Under the pieces are notes generated by a model. That model was not told where the DNA came from and ran no database searches. It saw only the letters and a program-made list of their open reading frames with translations. DNA of 64,000 nt, taken from Luteibacter aegosomaticola. Lineage in GTDB: Bacteria; Pseudomonadota; Gammaproteobacteria; Xanthomonadales; Rhodanobacteraceae. Shown here one piece after another: positions 45,000 through 53,694 of this stretch. The stretch is taken from the NCBI RefSeq assembly GCF_023078475.1, contig NZ_CP095741.1:2108001-2172000 (forward strand), written 5' to 3'. The position numbers and the translations under genes are program-made. Every line of letters starts with the position of its first letter. Position 1 is the first letter of the stretch.

Positions 45000-46763
45000 T
45001 CAGGCCACGAACTGCAGCCGCGCCAACTCAGCGTAAAGGCCGCCCTGCGCCAACAGCTCCTCATGCGTACCCTGCGCCACGATCCGCCCGGCCTCCATCA
45101 CCACGATACGATCCGCGCGCTGCACGGTCGCGAGGCGATGGGCGATCACGAGGGTGGTGCGACCCTTTTCCAGCCGCTCCAGCGCCTGCTGGATCGCCGC
45201 TTCGGATTGCGCATCCAGTGCTGAGGTGGCTTCGTCGAGCAGCAGCAGCGGCGCATCGCGCAGGATCGCCCGGGCGATGGCGATACGCTGCTTCTGGCCA
45301 CCGGAGAGGCGCACGCCGCGTTCACCGAGCGCCGCGTCGTAGCCTTCCGGCAGGGCCGAGAGGAAACCATCGGCCTCGGCCAGGCGCGCGGCCTCGCGTA
45401 CTTCGTCGTCCGAGGCATCTTCGCGGCCGAAGCGGATGTTGTTCGCCGCGCTGCCGCCAAAGATGATCGTCTCCTGTGGAACCAGCGCGATCGAGCCGCG
45501 CAGGTCGGGCAGGGCGAGCGCCTTCAGGTCCACGCCATCGAAACGGATGGCGCCCGATTTAGGATCGTAGAAGCGCAGCAGCAGGCCGAACACGGTGCTC
45601 TTGCCTGCGCCCGAAGGGCCGACGAGCGCAACGGTTTCGCCAGGCGCGATATCCAGGGTGAAATCCGAAAGCGCCGCAACGTCGGGCCGCGACGGATAAC
45701 GGAACTCCACGTGATCGAAATGCAGCGAGCCAGTGACCGGAACGGGCAGCGGCTCAGGGGCTTCGGGCGTGCGGATGACCGGCTGCTCGGCGAACAGCTC
45801 GCCGATGCGTTCCATGGCACCCGCGGCGCTGAGCACATCGCCCCAGACTTCCGACAAGCCAGCCACGGAGCCAGCCGCGAAAATGGCATAGAGCACGAAC
45901 TGGCTGAGCACGCCCGGCTCCAGCGTGCCGGCAATCACATCACGCGCGCCGCTCCACAGCACCAGGGTGATCGCGCCGAAAATCAGCACGATCACGGCGG
46001 CGGTCAGAAGCGAGCGCATGCCGATACGGCGGCGCGCGGTGGCGAGAGCCAGCGCGATAGCGTCGGCGTAGCGGCGGCTTTCGATCGGCTCGCGGTTATA
46101 CGCCTTCACCGCCTGCGCGGCATTCAGCGTTTCGTTCGCGATGGCCGCCGCATCGGCGATACGGTCCTGGCTGTGCCGGGACAGCTTCTGCACGCGTCGG
46201 CCAAAGATGAGGATGGGCAACATCACCGCCGGGATGACGAGGGCGGTCAGGCCAGCCAGATGCGGGCTCGTCCAGGCCATGGCCACGGCCGAGCCGATCA
46301 GCATCACGGCGCTTCGCAGCGCCACCGAGATACCCGAGCCCACGAGGGTCTGCACCACCTCGGTATCCGTGCCCAGGCGCGAGGTCAGCTCGCCGACGCG
46401 GGTACTCTCGTAGAAGCCCACATCCAGGCCCATGACATGGCGGTACAGCGCCGAGCGCAGGGCGGCCAGCGAGCGTTCGCCGAGCAGCGCGATGCAGTAA
46501 TAGCGGCCCGCCGTCGCCACGGCCAGCACCACCGCCACCCCGAACAGGGCAAGGAAGGTGCCGTTGATGGTCGCGACATTCGATGCCAGGAAGCCGCGAT
46601 CGATGATGTGACGCAGGGCCGGGGGCAGGGCCAGCGACGCGCCCGAGGACAGGCCGAGGAAGATCAGCCAGCCGACCACCAGGCTCTTGTGGGGCCGCAT
46701 GAAGGGCCAGAGGTTGCGCAGTGCGCTGATATTCCGTGATTTCGCCCTGCGTTCGCCGCTCAT
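45000..46763 (-). CDS. MsbA-like ABC transporter (fused permease and ATPase)
   Basis: The 587-residue exporter half-transporter has six membrane helices in residues ~25-310 and an ATPase domain with Walker A VGPSGAGKSTVFGLL, signature LSGGQKQRIAIARAILR, Walker B LLLLDEATSALD and the H-loop VIAHRLAT. It functions as a homodimer exporting lipids, lipid-linked molecules or drugs; the substrate is not clear from the sequence. It has a good GGAGG site before ATG 46763. No accessory periplasmic or outer-membrane genes are adjacent. Confidence 0.9.
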   Translation of the reverse strand: MSGERRAKSRNISALRNLWPFMRPHKSLVVGWLIFLGLSSGASLALPPALRHIIDRGFLASNVATINGTFLALFGVAVVLAVATAGRYYCIALLGERSLAALRSALYRHVMGLDVGFYESTRVGELTSRLGTDTEVVQTLVGSGISVALRSAVMLIGSAVAMAWTSPHLAGLTALVIPAVMLPILIFGRRVQKLSRHSQDRIADAAAIANETLNAAQAVKAYNREPIESRRYADAIALALATARRRIGMRSLLTAAVIVLIFGAITLVLWSGARDVIAGTLEPGVLSQFVLYAIFAAGSVAGLSEVWGDVLSAAGAMERIGELFAEQPVIRTPEAPEPLPVPVTGSLHFDHVEFRYPSRPDVAALSDFTLDIAPGETVALVGPSGAGKSTVFGLLLRFYDPKSGAIRFDGVDLKALALPDLRGSIALVPQETIIFGGSAANNIRFGREDASDDEVREAARLAEADGFLSALPEGYDAALGERGVRLSGGQKQRIAIARAILRDAPLLLLDEATSALDAQSEAAIQQALERLEKGRTTLVIAHRLATVQRADRIVVMEAGRIVAQGTHEELLAQGGLYAELARLQFVA

Positions 46764-46978
46764 TCCTGGTCCTGCCTCCGGATATTGGCTAACGGGTGGG
46801 GGTGGGCAGTGCAGTATTCAATCTGCGGGGTGGGTCGAGACGCGCGTTTGCCGAAAGAAATTACGGTTTTTCGCGTCTACTGGACGTTGATGAACGCTTG
46901 CGAAGGCATCTCGCATTTTCTATTGACTCACCGTTGCGGAAAGGCGACGTTGTCGCCCACCACACCAAGGAGAACACC

Positions 46979-47200
46979 ATGCGCACCCACATCGCCGAAG
47001 GCGCTACCCATCGCCGTCACCGACTCCTTGGCCTCCTGGTGCTGGGAGCTGCCTTCATGGCGCCGTTTGCCGCCAACGCCGATAACCACCGGCCGCCGCC
47101 GCACCACGTCACGCGCCATAAGGTCTGTAAGCCGCATCGCGTGTACGACCACCACCATCACTACCACACCGTGCAGCAGTGCCATTGGGTGAATCGCTAA
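46979..47200 (+). CDS. Small exported His-rich protein
   Basis: The 73-residue protein starts at ATG 46979 behind an AAGGAG site. A signal peptide with two Arg residues before the core (RRHRLLGLLVLGAAFMAPFAANA) ends near residue 35. The mature part of about 37 residues, NHRPPPHHVTRHKVCKPHRV and then YDHHHHYHTVQQCHWVNR, contains 12 His and 2 Cys. That composition suggests metal binding (zinc, nickel or copper) or a pH-dependent role, but no family is recognised. A strong terminator follows, so it is a single-gene unit. Confidence 0.72.
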   Translation: MRTHIAEGATHRRHRLLGLLVLGAAFMAPFAANADNHRPPPHHVTRHKVCKPHRVYDHHHHYHTVQQCHWVNR

Positions 47201-47233
47201 GCTTCGCGGCACACGCAGGTAGCGGGATAAAGC

Positions 47234-47264
47234 ATGGGCGACTGGCCTCCAGTCGCCCATTTTT
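47234..47264 (+). terminator. Rho-independent terminator between convergent genes
   Basis: ATGGGCGACTGG, a short CCT loop and CCAGTCGCCCAT are followed by TTTTTG. It lies 33 bp after the His-rich gene and 9 bp before the end of the TonB-C-like gene on the other strand. Confidence 0.9.
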
Positions 47265-47272
47265 GTGGCTCC

Positions 47273-47920
47273 TTAGGGTGACGCACCGATACCCATCGGA
47301 ATGGGCTGGCTGACGCCGCTGCCACCAAAGGTGAACGGGACCAGCATATCCGACTCGTAGAACTGGCCGCCGGCGATGCGTGTCCGATACTCCCAGCGCT
47401 CTGCTTGCTGGCGGGCCGCGCGGTCGAGGTCCTGGAAGCCGCTGCTTCGCGCGACCTTTGCTTCCGTCACCGTTGAATCGGTGCCCAGATGAACGGCCAC
47501 CGTCACCGTGCCCAGGTGGGGGTTCCCGTTCCGGCCGATGGGAAACCGCACGGGCGTTCGCCACAGGACGGTGGGTGCCGCGTCATCCATCGGTAGCTCG
47601 GGCTTCTTCTGTGCGACGCAGCGTTTCATTTCTACGTCATGGAAATTGACGTACGAGGACAACTCCGTGGCGGCGTATGCATCCTGGGTGATTTGGATGG
47701 TTTCAGCACGAGTGGCCCGGTCGTCAACCGTAGCCTTGATCTGCTTCAGGACCGAATCCAGCGGGATGCCTCTGTCACGAGCGTCGTACGCCATGGCATT
47801 GGCATGCGCACGTCCTTCGCAGTAAGTGGTGATCTGGTCGAGCGAGACCGTCGTGGCGGCGGCAGGCGCACACAGCGCCAGAGCGACCGCGAGCGCGGCG
47901 CCATTCCTTGCTGTCTTCAT
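47273..47920 (-). CDS. Exported protein with TonB C-terminal-like domain
   Basis: The 215-residue product has a signal peptide (MKTARNGAALAVALALCAPA) and a middle region with two cysteines (TTYCEGRAHANAMAYDARDRG and MKRCVAQKKPEL). The C-terminal ~90 residues (VRFPIGRNGNPHLGTVTVAVHLGTDSTVTEAKVARSSGF, then DLDRAARQQAERWEY) resemble the TonB C-terminal domain. It lacks a membrane anchor after the signal peptide, like the protein at 38329-39180. The function is unknown. I rejected a longer upstream TTG frame because it would overlap the ABC gene and skip the signal peptide. Confidence 0.72.
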   Translation of the reverse strand: MKTARNGAALAVALALCAPAAATTVSLDQITTYCEGRAHANAMAYDARDRGIPLDSVLKQIKATVDDRATRAETIQITQDAYAATELSSYVNFHDVEMKRCVAQKKPELPMDDAAPTVLWRTPVRFPIGRNGNPHLGTVTVAVHLGTDSTVTEAKVARSSGFQDLDRAARQQAERWEYRTRIAGGQFYESDMLVPFTFGGSGVSQPIPMGIGASP

Positions 47921-48071
47921 GATTTCCCCTGTGGACCCGCGAGCAGCAGGTTGCCAGTCGCGTTGCGCGAGTTTCGGAATGTGCATCTTTCGCGTCCCTT
48001 TCGCCTGCGCCAGGCAGCATGGCAGGGGCAACAAGGTTGCGCTAAGGCGCCCGCTCCATTCTGATGGCCGC

Positions 48072-48683
48072 ATGAGTCCCGCGTACTTCCAGGTCGAGCA
48101 GCTGAGCAGCCCCCGGGTGGGGCCGGTGTCGTTCGCGCTGGAAAGGGGCGAGTGCATGGCCGTCATGGGAGTGTCGGGCGCGGGGAAGACGGTTCTGCTG
48201 CGCTTGCTTGCGGATCTCGATCCAGGTGAAGGGCGGGTGGCGCTCAATGGCGCTTCGCGCGATGCCGTGCCCGCTGCGGCGTGGCGGCGGCGCGTGGCCT
48301 ATGTGCCAGCGGCGTCGGGGTGGTGGGCGCCGCGGGTTGCCGAGCATTTTGCCGCAGGCACGAACGTGGAGGCGACGCGCCTATGCACGGCCATGCGCTT
48401 GCCCGGCGACGTGCTGGAGCGGCCGGTGGCGGGGCTCTCGACCGGCGAGCGGCAACGACTGGCGCTGGTGCGTGCGCTTGTGCAGTCGCCGGCCGTGCTT
48501 CTCCTCGATGAACCCACCAGCGGCCTGGACGCGGCGACGGCGGCGGCCATGGAAGCGTGCTTGAGAGAGGCGCAGGGCCAGCAGGAGACGAGCCTCGTGC
48601 TGGTGACGCACGACCCTGCCCAGGCGGCACGCATGGCGAGCCAGCGCTACCAGCTCGAGCAAGGCAGGCTTGTTTCCGCATGA
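48072..48683 (+). CDS. ABC transporter ATP-binding protein, FetA/YbbL-like
   Basis: The 203-residue ATPase has Walker A GVSGAGKTVLLRLLADLDPGEG, signature LSTGERQRLALVRALV, Walker B AVLLLDEPTSGLD and a TLVLVTHD-type H-loop (SLVLVTHDPAQAARM). It is small and pairs with the FetB-type permease 13 bp downstream. FetAB of E. coli helps iron export under oxidative stress, and that is the likely model. ATG 48072 was chosen; an upstream frame overlaps the divergent TonB-C-like gene. Confidence 0.85.
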   Translation: MSPAYFQVEQLSSPRVGPVSFALERGECMAVMGVSGAGKTVLLRLLADLDPGEGRVALNGASRDAVPAAAWRRRVAYVPAASGWWAPRVAEHFAAGTNVEATRLCTAMRLPGDVLERPVAGLSTGERQRLALVRALVQSPAVLLLDEPTSGLDAATAAAMEACLREAQGQQETSLVLVTHDPAQAARMASQRYQLEQGRLVSA

Positions 48684-48696
48684 AGCGTGCGCGGCC

Positions 48697-49485
48697 ATGA
48701 GTACGGTGTCGTTGAACGCGCCGGATATCGCCATCGCCGCGACAGTGCTGTTGCTGGACGGCGTGCTATCCGTGGCGATGCGCCTGCAGATCCATCGCGC
48801 GCTGGCGATCGCGTCGGTGCGCATGTTGCTGCAGTTGGTGGTACTGGGCTTTGTTCTCCGCGCGGTGTTCGCACTGGATAGCGTGTGGGTTACGGGCGCG
48901 CTGGTGTGTGTGATGACCCTGGCGGCCGCGCGCGAGGCGGCGGCCCGGCCGCAAAAGCGCCTGCGCAGCGGGCACTACCTCACCAGCCTTGCCAGTGTGG
49001 CTGTGCCTGCACTGTTGACCTGCGTCTTCGCCCTCGTGGCGATGCTTCCCGCAGATGCCGGCGGCTCGCCGCGCTACGTGGTGCCCATTGCAGGCATCCT
49101 GCTGGGCAACGTGCTGAACTCGGTGAGTATCGGTATGGCGGCGGTGCTCGAGGGCGTTGCGCTGGAGGCGCCTGCCATCGAAGCCCGGCTAATGCTGGGG
49201 CACACGTTCCACGAGGCGACGGTGTCGCTGGAGCGGAACGCGGTGCGCAGGGCGATGGTGCCGCTGATCAACCAGATGAGTGCGGCGGGGATTATCACGA
49301 TGCCGGGGATCATGACGGGGCAGGTGCTTGCCGGGATGGACCCGTTGCAGGCAGCGACGTATCAGATCGTGTTGATGTTGTTGCTGGCGGGTGGTGCCGG
49401 CCTCGGTTCGATTCTCTCGGTGCGGTTCGTTCTTCGCCGCCTCACTGACGACCGCGACCGCCTGCGATTGGACCGGCTCTTGTAG
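48697..49485 (+). CDS. ABC transporter permease, FetB/YbbM-like
   Basis: The 262-residue inner-membrane protein has about seven hydrophobic helices and family motifs YVVPIAGILLGNVLNSVSIGM, ALEAPAIEARLMLGHTFHEA and MVPLINQMSAAGIITMPGIMTGQVLAGMDP. It pairs with the upstream ATPase, and by comparison with E. coli FetAB it exports iron or a related metal. Its TAG stop codon (49483-49485) is part of a GTAGGAGCGCGG REP-type element, as at degP. Confidence 0.86.
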   Translation: MSTVSLNAPDIAIAATVLLLDGVLSVAMRLQIHRALAIASVRMLLQLVVLGFVLRAVFALDSVWVTGALVCVMTLAAAREAAARPQKRLRSGHYLTSLASVAVPALLTCVFALVAMLPADAGGSPRYVVPIAGILLGNVLNSVSIGMAAVLEGVALEAPAIEARLMLGHTFHEATVSLERNAVRRAMVPLINQMSAAGIITMPGIMTGQVLAGMDPLQAATYQIVLMLLLAGGAGLGSILSVRFVLRRLTDDRDRLRLDRLL

Positions 49486-49497
49486 GAGCGCGGTAGG
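49482..49497 (+). repeat. REP-type element supplying the stop codon of the FetB-like gene
   Basis: GTAGGAGCGCGGTAGG begins at 49482; its first TAG is the in-frame stop. Confidence 0.65.
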
Positions 49498-49508
49498 TGT
49501 CGGGTATG

Positions 49509-50108
49509 TCAGGCGTCGAGAGGCTTGGGGGTGGTGCGGCCGCGGGTCGCGTCGACGAGACGGACGGTGATGGCGTTGAGTTGGTCTACTGGCGCGGAGA
49601 CGATGAGGGTGGCGCCGTCGGCGAGGAAATGTTCTTCGTCGATGGTGCCGTCGAGTTCGCGGATACGGGCGGTGACGAGTGCCAGGTCGGCGAAGTCGAC
49701 GCGCAGGGTGAGCTGTCCGGTGGCGATGATTGGTACGCGGGGCGCAAGGCGCAGGCATTCTGCGGCGCTGCCGCCGTAGGCACGCACGAGGCCACCCGCG
49801 CCGAGCTTGATGCCGCCGTACCAGCGCGTGACGACCACGGCCACGCGATCGCAGCCCTGGCCGTCGATCGCGGCGAGGATCGGGCGGCCGGCCGTACCGC
49901 CAGGTTCGCCGTCGTCGTTGAAGCGGTAGGCATCGCCGATGCGGTACGCCCAGCAGTTATGCGTGGCGCCGGGGTCGCCGACGGACTGGAAGAAAGCCAG
50001 GGCATCCGCGGGTGCCGTCACCGGCGCGGCTTGCGCGATGAACCGGCTCTTCTTGATCTCTTCCTCGTGGCGGAACGGAGCGGCGAGGGTGGCTAACGGC
50101 GTGCTCAA
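49509..50108 (-). CDS. yigZ: YigZ/IMPACT family protein
   Basis: The 199-residue protein has the UPF0029/IMPACT N-terminal domain (KKSRFIAQAAPV, HNCWAYRIGDAYRFNDDGEPGGTAGRPILAAI, VAVVVTRWYGGIKLGAGGLVRAYGG) and a C-terminal ferredoxin-like domain. The biochemical function is not established; eukaryotic IMPACT modulates translation control. The start is TTG at 50108, overlapping the stop of the upstream anti-sigma-like gene by 3 bp, so it is probably translated by coupling. It ends just after the FetB-like gene on the opposite strand. Confidence 0.88.
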   Translation of the reverse strand: MSTPLATLAAPFRHEEEIKKSRFIAQAAPVTAPADALAFFQSVGDPGATHNCWAYRIGDAYRFNDDGEPGGTAGRPILAAIDGQGCDRVAVVVTRWYGGIKLGAGGLVRAYGGSAAECLRLAPRVPIIATGQLTLRVDFADLALVTARIRELDGTIDEEHFLADGATLIVSAPVDQLNAITVRLVDATRGRTTPKPLDA

Positions 50109-51205
50109 GGTTTCAGGTCGCGGAGGTCTTGCGGTACGTCGTACGCAGGATACAGGCGGCGGAGTTCGGCGAGCTTGCGCAGCGCTTCGGCGCGGTTGCC
50201 GTTGTCCAGCAGGCGGCGGATTTCGCCGACGCGATCGTCAGGTGGCAAGCCCGTAGGTACCGGCTTTGCCGTGATCAGGCCCTGCGCCACCGGCGCTACC
50301 GGAGCGGGCTGTTGTTCGGGTGGCGCCGCCGGTGCGACCGGGGCTGGCTGCTGCTCGGGCAGCGGAGCGGGTGCCACGGGTGCCATGGGTGCCGGTTGCA
50401 CCATCGGCGCCGGCTGCACCGTGGGTGCCGCGGAGGTGACCGGTGCGTTGCTGGGCCGCGCGGCGTTGGGATTGCTGTAGATCGCGTCCGGCGGGATCGG
50501 CGTCGGTGCGCGCATGGGCTCCTGCGCCGTCTGTGCGACCGGGGCGGCTTCGATGGGCGCCGCAGCGATGTCGGCGGGCGGCGCCGGGGGCGCGGGTGGG
50601 GCGGGCGGCGCCGGTGCCGGTAACGGCATGGGTGGGCTCGGCGGCGGGGCGCTTCGCGGTGGTGCGAGTTTCTGTTGGCGTCGGAACGTGGGGTGGGACG
50701 CGTAGCCTTGGGGGGTGTCGCGAGAGGCGTCGCCCACAGGGTGGGCTCCTACGGGGGGTTTGGTGTGTTCGGCGCGGGCGTTGGAGGTTGCGTCTTCGGG
50801 GGGCGCGTGCAAGCGCGCTTCTACAGGGGCGGTGTTCGGTGCGGCGTTTGCGTCTGCCTTGGCGGCCGCGGCGGGAGCGGCGGTCGGCGTTGCGGCGTCA
50901 GTGGGTGCGGAGGGCGTGCGCTGGGCGGCGCGTTCGGCGGCCGGGTCGCGGATGGGGATGTCGCGGACGTGCAGGCCGACGCCTACCGCGAGGACGAGGA
51001 CGGCGGCGGAGCCGAGGGCGACGGGCCAGCGGGAACGGCGACGCGCGGGCGTGGCCGTGCTGCGCGTGGCGCGCTCGGCGGCGGCCAGTACGGCGGCGTC
51101 GAGCGCGGCGTCGGGCTCGGTCTTCGGCAAGCGTGCGTACAGCGCCGCGAGCTCGCGCTCGTCGGGCAGTTCGTCGTCGCTCGGTGGTGGCAGGTTCGGG
51201 TTCAT
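50105..51205 (-). CDS. Anti-sigma-factor-like membrane protein with two REP insertions
   Basis: The 366-residue protein starts MNPNLPPPSDDELPDERELA, has a predicted single membrane helix at ~63-82 (WPVALGSAAVLVLAVGVGL) and a long Ala/Pro-rich periplasmic region with PAPPAPPAPPAD and PEQQPAPVAP repeats. The last ~45 residues are a TPR-like helical pair (RRLLDNGNRAEALRKLAELRRLYPAYD). It follows an ECF sigma gene by 4 bp, so a sigma-binding role is likely but no zinc motif is present. Two REP-type elements (50721-50752, 50805-50824) are read in frame, giving PPVGAHPVGDASRD and VEARLHAP. Confidence 0.7.
   Translation of the reverse strand: MNPNLPPPSDDELPDERELAALYARLPKTEPDAALDAAVLAAAERATRSTATPARRRSRWPVALGSAAVLVLAVGVGLHVRDIPIRDPAAERAAQRTPSAPTDAATPTAAPAAAAKADANAAPNTAPVEARLHAPPEDATSNARAEHTKPPVGAHPVGDASRDTPQGYASHPTFRRQQKLAPPRSAPPPSPPMPLPAPAPPAPPAPPAPPADIAAAPIEAAPVAQTAQEPMRAPTPIPPDAIYSNPNAARPSNAPVTSAAPTVQPAPMVQPAPMAPVAPAPLPEQQPAPVAPAAPPEQQPAPVAPVAQGLITAKPVPTGLPPDDRVGEIRRLLDNGNRAEALRKLAELRRLYPAYDVPQDLRDLKP
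50721..50752 (-). repeat. REP element inside the anti-sigma-like gene
   Basis: On the minus strand it reads GTAGGAGCCCACCCTGTGGG then CGACGCCTCTCG. It is translated as VGAHPVGDASR without a stop, because the TAG falls in another frame. Confidence 0.9.
50805..50824 (-). repeat. Second REP-type element inside the anti-sigma-like gene
   Basis: GTAGAAGCGCGCTTGCACGC on the minus strand is the shorter REP variant. It lies about 50 bp upstream of the other copy in coding direction and is translated as VEARLHA. Confidence 0.75.
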
Positions 51206-51209
51206 AGGG

Positions 51210-51761
51210 TCAGGCAAACCACTGCTTGATGCGTGCCATGGCGTAGCGCAGGCGTGACTTGGCGGTCTCACGGCCGACGCCGGTGATGGCGGCGATATCC
51301 TCCAGGGAAAGTTCGTACTCCATGCGCAACACAAACGTCTCGCGCTGGTCGTCGGGCAGGCTGTCGATCGCCTGCTGCATGCGCCGGCGCGCTTCGAAAT
51401 CGGACAAGGCGTGATCGGGCTGTTCGCGCTCGGGCGCAGCCTGCATGGCGAACACCGCGTCGGCTTCATCGCTGCTCGCCAGCGGCTTCAGCTTGCGAAA
51501 GCCATCAATCGCGAGGTTGTGCGCGATCTGCAGTAGCCACGTGCTGAACTTCGCCTCGGGGCGGTAGCGGTCGCGCGCCGCGATGACGCGCGCCCACGTT
51601 TCCTGGAACAGCTCATCCGCCACGGCGCGATCCTTCGCCGTCTTCAGCAGGAACCGGTACAGCGGGCCCTTGTGCCGCGCGTACAGCACCTTGAACGCAG
51701 CCGCGTCTCCGCCCGCCCAGGCGGACATCAGCGAGGCATCGTCGGCCAGGGGAGCATCCAT
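51210..51761 (-). CDS. ECF RNA polymerase sigma factor
   Basis: The product is 183 residues from ATG 51761 (MDAPLADDASLMSAWAGGD); an in-frame ATG at 51794 would add 11. Region 2 is AFKVLYARHKGPLYRFLLKTA with VADELFQETWARVIAARDRY and FSTWLLQIAHNLAIDGFRK, and region 4 is LPDDQRETFVLRMEYELSLEDIA with GRETAKSRLRYAMARIKQWF. It is encoded upstream of and 4 bp from an anti-sigma-like gene, and downstream of a VWA-domain gene. The group cannot be named from the sequence alone, and I saw no matching promoter. Confidence 0.88.
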   Translation of the reverse strand: MDAPLADDASLMSAWAGGDAAAFKVLYARHKGPLYRFLLKTAKDRAVADELFQETWARVIAARDRYRPEAKFSTWLLQIAHNLAIDGFRKLKPLASSDEADAVFAMQAAPEREQPDHALSDFEARRRMQQAIDSLPDDQRETFVLRMEYELSLEDIAAITGVGRETAKSRLRYAMARIKQWFA

Positions 51762-51805
51762 GGCCGACGAGGTTACGGCATAAGGCGGCGTCATGGCAGC
51801 CCGGG

Positions 51806-53638
51806 TCAGCGCGTACCCGCGGCTACGGGCGTCTGCATGCCGCCTGCCAGATCGGCCAGGCGCGCCATGCTTGCGCGGTAACCACCTTCATCCTTGCCCA
51901 GTGCGCCGCGGGCGAGCGCGGCGACCTTGTCGTAGCCGAAGCCTTCGCTATGGCTGCCGCCACGCAGGTTGTCAGCGAAGGCAGCCACGGCAGCGGCGAA
52001 GCGCAGGCGTTCGCTGGCCGGCGTGACGGTTGCGGCGAGCGGCTGCTCGATCAGCTGGCTCGCACCACCGTCGGGCGCCTTGTAGCGCAGGCGCAGGAAA
52101 GCGAGTTCGTTGCCCTTCGCCGGTGACGCATCCGCGGTGCTGCCGTAACGCAGCGGGTCCACCGCGGCACCCTTCGCACCCTTCAGCGTGATTTCGTACA
52201 GCGCCGTGACATTGGCGCCCGCACCGATTTCACCCGCATCGACCGCGTCGTTGTTGAAGTCCTCGCGAGCCAGCATGCGCTTTTCGTAACCGATCAGGCG
52301 GTACTCGGCCACGACGCCCGGGTTGAACTCGACCTGGATCTTCACGTCCTTCGCGATCGTCATCAGCGTGGCCGACATCTCGTCGACGAGCACGCGGCGG
52401 CCTTCCTCGAGGCTGTCGATATAGTGGTGGCTGCCGTTACCGCAATCGGCAAGCGTTACGGCCATCTCGTCGTTGTAGTTGCCCTCGCCGAAGCCGAGCG
52501 TGGTGAGTGCGATACCGCTGCGGCGCTTGTCGGCGATACGGTCCTTAAGCTGCTGCACGCCGACGGTGCCAACATTGAAGTCGCCATCGGTGGCCAGGAT
52601 CACGCGGTTCACGCCGCCCTTGATGAAGCCTTTTGCGGCCTGCGCATAGGCCAGGTCGATACCGGCGGCGCCGTTGGTAGAACCGCCCGCGCCAAGCGCA
52701 TCGATCGCGGCATTGATCTTCGCGTGCTGGTCGCCCGGGGTGGCGGGCAATGCCACGCAGGTAGCACCGGCGTAGGTCACCAGCGAGATGCGATCCTGCG
52801 CGCGCAGCTTCGGCACGATCTGCTTCAGCGAGGCCTTGAGCAGGGGCAGTTTCGCCGGCTCGTTCATGGAGCCCGACACATCAACCAGGAACACCAGGTT
52901 CGCCGCCGGGATCTCGCTGGCAGGCACCGTGTAGCCCTGGATACCGACGAGGAGCAGCTGGCGGTTCGCGTTCCACGGCGAGGGCGAGAACTCCGTGGTC
53001 ACGCTGAAGGGGCGTGAACGATCCTTCGGTGCGGCGTAGCCGTAGTTGAAGTAGTTGATGAATTCTTCGCTGCGCACGGCATCGGCCTGCGGCAGCTGGC
53101 CTTCGTTCAACAGGTGGCGCACGTTCGTGTACGAGCCGGTGTCCACATCGATGCTGAAGGTGGAAACCGGATCGGTCGCGGCTTCGTGCACCGGGTTGGT
53201 GTCACGGTGTGCATAGCGGCTGGTATCGACCGGTTGCTGGTAAACGCCGCCGGTATATCCGACCGGCATCGGCGCCATCATCGCTTGCGGGACGGCGCGG
53301 TTCTGCGAGACGTCGGCGGGCGGCGCAGGTGGGGCCGGAGGTGCGGGTGCGGGAGCCACCGCTACTGGTGCGGCTTCTTCAATGATTCCCATCGGCGGTG
53401 CCGGCAGCGCGGGCGGTGGCGATGCGACCTTGCGCTGCGAGATGGGCATGGGGCGGCGCGGCATCGGCGCTGGCGCGTAGCCATACACCATGGGCTGCAC
53501 ATCGGTGCAGTTCGGCCCGTCGGCAGGCATGAGTGAGTGCGAGCTATGCCGCGCGGGCGGCGACTCGGCGCCAACGGTACCGGCGGCGGCCACGAGGCCA
53601 GCGAACAGCAGGGAGAGTGGGGCGCGTAACGTGGTCAT
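51806..53638 (-). CDS. VWA-domain protein, YfbK-like (DUF3520)
   Basis: The 610-residue exported protein starts with a signal peptide (TTLRAPLSLLFAGLVAAAGTVGA). A Pro/Ala-rich region follows, with PAPPAPPAPPAD shared with the anti-sigma-like protein nearby. Next comes a YfbK N-terminal part (FSIDVDTGSYTNVRHLLNEG, VRSEEFINYFNYGY) and a von Willebrand A domain near ~265 with MIDAS LVFLVDVSGSM and ILATDGDFNVG. The C-terminal DUF3520 region includes ELAFLRLRYKAPDGG. It precedes the ECF sigma gene in the same direction and may be part of that signalling unit. The function is not known. Confidence 0.85.
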   Translation of the reverse strand: MTTLRAPLSLLFAGLVAAAGTVGAESPPARHSSHSLMPADGPNCTDVQPMVYGYAPAPMPRRPMPISQRKVASPPPALPAPPMGIIEEAAPVAVAPAPAPPAPPAPPADVSQNRAVPQAMMAPMPVGYTGGVYQQPVDTSRYAHRDTNPVHEAATDPVSTFSIDVDTGSYTNVRHLLNEGQLPQADAVRSEEFINYFNYGYAAPKDRSRPFSVTTEFSPSPWNANRQLLLVGIQGYTVPASEIPAANLVFLVDVSGSMNEPAKLPLLKASLKQIVPKLRAQDRISLVTYAGATCVALPATPGDQHAKINAAIDALGAGGSTNGAAGIDLAYAQAAKGFIKGGVNRVILATDGDFNVGTVGVQQLKDRIADKRRSGIALTTLGFGEGNYNDEMAVTLADCGNGSHHYIDSLEEGRRVLVDEMSATLMTIAKDVKIQVEFNPGVVAEYRLIGYEKRMLAREDFNNDAVDAGEIGAGANVTALYEITLKGAKGAAVDPLRYGSTADASPAKGNELAFLRLRYKAPDGGASQLIEQPLAATVTPASERLRFAAAVAAFADNLRGGSHSEGFGYDKVAALARGALGKDEGGYRASMARLADLAGGMQTPVAAGTR

Positions 53639-53694
53639 CGTGCATGGCCTCCTTGGGGACATGCAGATGAAACGGGGCAACCCGGCAAACGGGG

